Positions 14,282 to 16,995 of a DNA stretch of 16,995 nucleotides are shown here, in pieces. Below the pieces are notes generated by a model, which had not been told where the DNA came from, searched no databases, and saw nothing but the letters and a program-made list of their open reading frames with translations. The stretch is from an uncultured Collinsella sp. Lineage in GTDB: Bacteria > Actinomycetota > Coriobacteriia > Coriobacteriales > Coriobacteriaceae. Where the stretch lies: positions 1 to 16,995 of the forward strand of contig UQZL01000042.1 of NCBI GenBank assembly GCA_900545605.1, read 5' to 3'. A program made the translations under genes and the position numbers. Within the stretch, counting starts at the first letter, position 1. Every line of letters starts with the position of its first letter.

Positions 14282-16072
14282 ATGGTAGCCTTGTTCACGA
14301 CCCCCAAACGCAATGACACTACCGCCGGAACCCATGTTGCCGAACCCGACGTTCGCCGTCGCATAGGACTCGCGCACGGCAGCTGGCGCCGCGTGACGCG
14401 CCGCATCGTCGTAGGCGCCGTGTGCGCGCTCACGGTGAGCTCGCTGCTCATGCCGAGCGTCTCGCTCGCGGCGGAATGGGTCAAGGTCGGCGAAACCAAA
14501 TACAACGCCGGCACTGCGGCGGGCGACGAGACCGGCACCTGGTCGTGGGACGGCGCCGACGACTTGAAGCTCAACAACTATAACGGCGGCGAGATCCAGG
14601 CCGCAGGCAAGCTCAACGTGAATTACTCGGGAAACAACATCGTCACTGCCGACTGGACCGAAGGCATCAAGGCTTCTCATGGCAAGAATGAGAACGCCGA
14701 GCTCAATATCCAAGGCGACGCGGGCAGCACGCTCAGCGTGACATCTACTGAGGACGCTATCCTCTCCACGGGTAATATCAACATCGACGGAGTCGGATCC
14801 GTCAACGCCACGAGCGCTGGGTTTGATGCCATCGACGCCGAGGGCGATCTCGCTATCAAAGGTTCGGGCAACGTCAACGCCACGGGCGTATCGGATGGCA
14901 TCAGGGCAAACGGCAATATCACGATTGACGACAGCGGGGCCGTCACCGCCAGGGCTACCAAGGACAAGGGTATCGGAACCGACAAGAACCTCACCATCAA
15001 GGGTGGCGGCACAGTCGAGGCAAGCTCAGCCGATGGTGAGGCCATTTGGAGCGGCGGCAACATCAATATCTCGGACGGCAGCCAGGTCAAGGCGAGCTCC
15101 GAGAAAGACGCCGCCGTCGAGGCCAAGGGCAGCCTCGCAGCCACAAACGCCTCCCTCAACGCAAACGGTGTTGAATATGGCGTCTATGCCCACAAGGGCA
15201 TCACACTCGATCATGCAAACGTGACAGTCCGCGCAAGTAAAGGCAGATACGGTGACGCCATTGCCCTCTTCACCTACCAAGACGATATCGTCGTCAAGAA
15301 CGGCTCCACCGTGGACGCGTTTGCGGAAGGCGAGGTTTCGGCTGCATTCTCCACCAGAAACGATCGACCCAACGAGGAGAGTGGCCACATCTACATCAGC
15401 GACTCCGTTGTCAAGGCCATAGCCCGCTATGTCGAGAACGGCGACGGCCCCATCCCCTACAGCGAAAACCAAGATGGTGAGACGAGCCCCGAGCCCCAAG
15501 GCGAGAACATCGGCATCATCGCCCAGACCAGCGAGGGCGTCACACCCGCAGTCATCTCGATCATCCGCAGCAAGGTAACGGCCGAAGGAGATACAGCGGC
15601 AATCTTTGCCCGTGCCATGAGCGCTGACGGCAAGACAATCGGCACCATCAAGATTGAGAACGCCGCCATCCAGACGCCCGAAGGCGGCAAGGTCATTGAC
15701 TATCGCAAGCTCCGTGACGGCATCTACGAGGCAGGCCAAGCCATCGGCACAGGCGACGCTGTGATCGACTCCCCCTATAACGAAGCTGTCGCCAAGAGCA
15801 TGGTCATCGCACCTCCCGAGGTAGCCAAGCCGGAAGACCCCAAGCCCGACGAGACCAAGCCCGCAGAAAGCAAGCCCGCGGAGTCCAAGCAGAGCCCCAG
15901 GCCTGAGGGCTCAAAGCCGACCAAGGCCGTTGCGGCTTCAATCACGAAAGCCAAGACTACCGGCGTGCTCGCGGCAACCGGCGACACCTCGAGTGCGGCC
16001 ATCGTGGCAACCGTCCTTGCGGGAACAGCCGCTATCGCCGCAGGCACCATGGCGAGCCGCAAGCGCTCTTAG
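14282..16072 (+). CDS. LAATG-anchored beta-helix-like surface protein, copy 2
   Basis: A 596-residue paralogue of the preceding gene, with the same plan: charged N-region, signal peptide (RRVTRRIVVGAVCAL, cleavage near SLAA/EW), repeats of about 23 residues, a Pro/Lys/Glu spacer, LAATG at 563-567, a hydrophobic segment and RKRS. ATG 14282 has GGGAG 5 nt upstream. The signal peptide and sorting signal are almost unchanged between copies, whereas repeat loops and the region after residue 330 (calling the same ISDSVVKAI and IRSKVTAEGDTAAIFA cores) vary more. The spacer is longer here, with PDETKPAESKPAESK repeats. The shared core suggests similar folding with different surface or ligand specificity (inference). 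It has its own terminator at 16130-16168. Confidence 0.85.
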   Translation: MVALFTTPKRNDTTAGTHVAEPDVRRRIGLAHGSWRRVTRRIVVGAVCALTVSSLLMPSVSLAAEWVKVGETKYNAGTAAGDETGTWSWDGADDLKLNNYNGGEIQAAGKLNVNYSGNNIVTADWTEGIKASHGKNENAELNIQGDAGSTLSVTSTEDAILSTGNINIDGVGSVNATSAGFDAIDAEGDLAIKGSGNVNATGVSDGIRANGNITIDDSGAVTARATKDKGIGTDKNLTIKGGGTVEASSADGEAIWSGGNINISDGSQVKASSEKDAAVEAKGSLAATNASLNANGVEYGVYAHKGITLDHANVTVRASKGRYGDAIALFTYQDDIVVKNGSTVDAFAEGEVSAAFSTRNDRPNEESGHIYISDSVVKAIARYVENGDGPIPYSENQDGETSPEPQGENIGIIAQTSEGVTPAVISIIRSKVTAEGDTAAIFARAMSADGKTIGTIKIENAAIQTPEGGKVIDYRKLRDGIYEAGQAIGTGDAVIDSPYNEAVAKSMVIAPPEVAKPEDPKPDETKPAESKPAESKQSPRPEGSKPTKAVAASITKAKTTGVLAATGDTSSAAIVATVLAGTAAIAAGTMASRKRS

Positions 16073-16129
16073 ACGCCTCTGCGCACATGGCAGCTCCCGC
16101 GAAGGCCCCGAGTCCCAGCACCGTTTAAC

Positions 16130-16168
16130 AACGCCACCGCCGAGCTCCCCTCCGGCGGTGGCGTTTTC
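16130..16168 (+). terminator. Terminator after surface-protein gene 2
   Basis: AACGCCACCGCCG (16130-16142) pairs perfectly with CGGCGGTGGCGTT (16153-16165) around a 10-nt loop, and the stem runs into TTTT. Confidence 0.92.
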
Positions 16169-16279
16169 CATATGCGTCCGCAGGGTATGCACGAGATTGT
16201 CTTTGGTCTAGCCCAACCTGCATGAGCCGGCGTGCGACAATGGGGGCCGTCGATATCACAACGCCGAGAGAAGCCCGTC

Positions 16280-16957
16280 ATGGAAGCGCATCAAAAGCAG
16301 ATAACCGTTCATGCACAGCATGCCGAAAGCGCACCAGTCATCTATCTTCCCGTGGTCATGGGCGACGGCACGGAGGTTTATGAACGCTGCCGAGAGCTCA
16401 ACTGCCCGCCCTTCACGCTTGTCGGCATTGGCAGCCTCAACTGGAATCGCGAGCTGAGCCCCTGGGGATGCGACGGAACCGTGCGCGATGCCGAGCCCTT
16501 TGGTGGACAGGCCGCTGGTTTTCTTGACGAGTTGTTGAAGCAGATAATCCCAGAGGCCGAATCATCGCTCCCGCAACCGCCCACCTGGCGCGGCGTTGCC
16601 GGCTACTCGTTGGCGGGTCTTTTTGCACTGTGGGCACTTTGGCAAACAGATGTCTTTGAGCGCGCGGCGAGTGCATCGGGGTCGCTGTGGTTCCCCGGCT
16701 TTATCGACTACGCGCGCGAGCGCACGATGACAGCTACGCCCGACGCCGTCTATCTGTCACTCGGTAAAAAGGAAACCAAGACGCCCAACCGCATGATGAG
16801 GCACGTGCTCGACGACACGCGCGCAATGGAAGAGCTACTCATCGAGCGAGGCATCCCAACAACGCTGGCACTCAACCCCGGCAATCACTTTGCCCAGACC
16901 GACCTGCGCATGGCCCACGCCATACACTGGATACTGACGCATCAAAACCACCCCTAA
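16280..16957 (+). CDS. Alpha/beta-hydrolase, putative esterase (IroE/Fes-like)
   Basis: A 225-residue predicted serine hydrolase of the cytoplasm, without signal peptide. The nucleophile elbow is GYSLAG (108-113, Ser110). GSLWFPGF follows the elbow as in the putative esterase family (enterochelin esterase/esterase D group), and a late His (His203, GNHF) can complete the triad; the acidic residue is probably in the LSLGKKETKTP segment or nearby. It is shorter than Fes and close to IroE-like proteins. ATG 16280 is chosen over an in-frame GTG at 16232, though its ribosome site (GAGAGAAG) is modest. It stands alone after a terminator. Substrate is unknown; no siderophore genes are seen nearby, so a siderophore role is not supported. 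Confidence 0.85.
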   Translation: MEAHQKQITVHAQHAESAPVIYLPVVMGDGTEVYERCRELNCPPFTLVGIGSLNWNRELSPWGCDGTVRDAEPFGGQAAGFLDELLKQIIPEAESSLPQPPTWRGVAGYSLAGLFALWALWQTDVFERAASASGSLWFPGFIDYARERTMTATPDAVYLSLGKKETKTPNRMMRHVLDDTRAMEELLIERGIPTTLALNPGNHFAQTDLRMAHAIHWILTHQNHP

Positions 16958-16969
16958 AAGGGGTGGTTT
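16945..16969 (+). terminator. Terminator overlapping the esterase stop codon
   Basis: AAACCACCCC (16945-16954) pairs with GGGGTGGTTT (16960-16969). The stop codon TAA (16955-16957) lies in the loop, so translating ribosomes would cover the left arm. The T-run (TTTGCTCTT) is interrupted. Confidence 0.75.
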
Positions 16970-16995
16970 GCTCTTAGGGTATAACCCTTGGATTT

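Larger units (their letters stand above)
14031..16092 (+). repeat. Tandem duplication unit, copy 2
   Basis: The second copy begins with a remnant of the permease 3' end, followed by a diverged terminator, the conserved leader, surface-protein gene 2 and a short tail. The tail after the gene 2 stop (gacgcctctgcgcacatggc) still resembles that after gene 1 (aacactttttcgcacaggac). The coding regions are most alike at the signal peptide and the sorting signal. Confidence 0.85.

Overview
The window is high-GC, densely coded bacterial DNA with short intergenic gaps, strong AGGAGG-type ribosome binding sites, several GTG starts, and clean hairpin terminators. A choloylglycine hydrolase, LAxTG-type wall-anchored surface proteins, two divergent peptide-deformylase paralogues, an AzgA-like NCS2 permease and the overall style suggest a gut Coriobacteriia member, most likely Collinsella. 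This assignment is inference; no rRNA or other taxonomic marker is present. I found no tRNA, rRNA, CRISPR array, transposase or prophage gene.

Left part (1-5508). A gene running off the left edge (minus strand) encodes an acidic leader, a MarR-like winged helix and an RGG-repeat tail. Next come a DHA2-type MFS exporter (minus) and, divergent from it, a peptide deformylase with all three metal ligands and the catalytic Glu (plus). A bidirectional terminator separates that gene from a minus-strand gene in which an XRE/Cro helix-turn-helix domain is fused to an AlaA-like aminotransferase. The fusion has a GTG start, an internal ribosome binding site exactly at the aminotransferase domain, and a 20-bp palindrome plus phased half-sites at its promoter. 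A LysR regulator (minus) lies upstream.

Middle (5509-12100). The LysR gene is divergent from an EamA/DMT exporter, a classic regulator-target layout. The potassium transporter gene kup follows, preceded by two inverted repeats with the same TAGACA/TGTCTA ends. A bile salt hydrolase gene (minus) has all catalytic residues. Upstream of it on the same strand, past a terminator, is a deformylase-like gene whose catalytic HExxH has become HMIDH. Divergent from that is an NCS2 purine permease gene.

Right part (12100-16995). Two tandem paralogous genes encode about 590-residue surface proteins, each with a long signal peptide, a beta-helix-like repeat region, a Pro/Lys-rich spacer and an LAATG sorting signal. 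The DNA between them holds a decayed copy of the last codons and terminator of the NCS2 permease gene. This shows that a unit of about 2.05 kb, starting inside the permease gene, was duplicated in tandem. An alpha/beta-hydrolase (esterase) gene closes the window, with a terminator hairpin overlapping its stop codon.

The best candidates for undescribed biology are the XRE-AlaA fusion with its internal start and phased operator, the RGG-tailed MarR-like protein, the deformylase pseudoenzyme, and the duplicated LAATG surface proteins with their conserved leader block.
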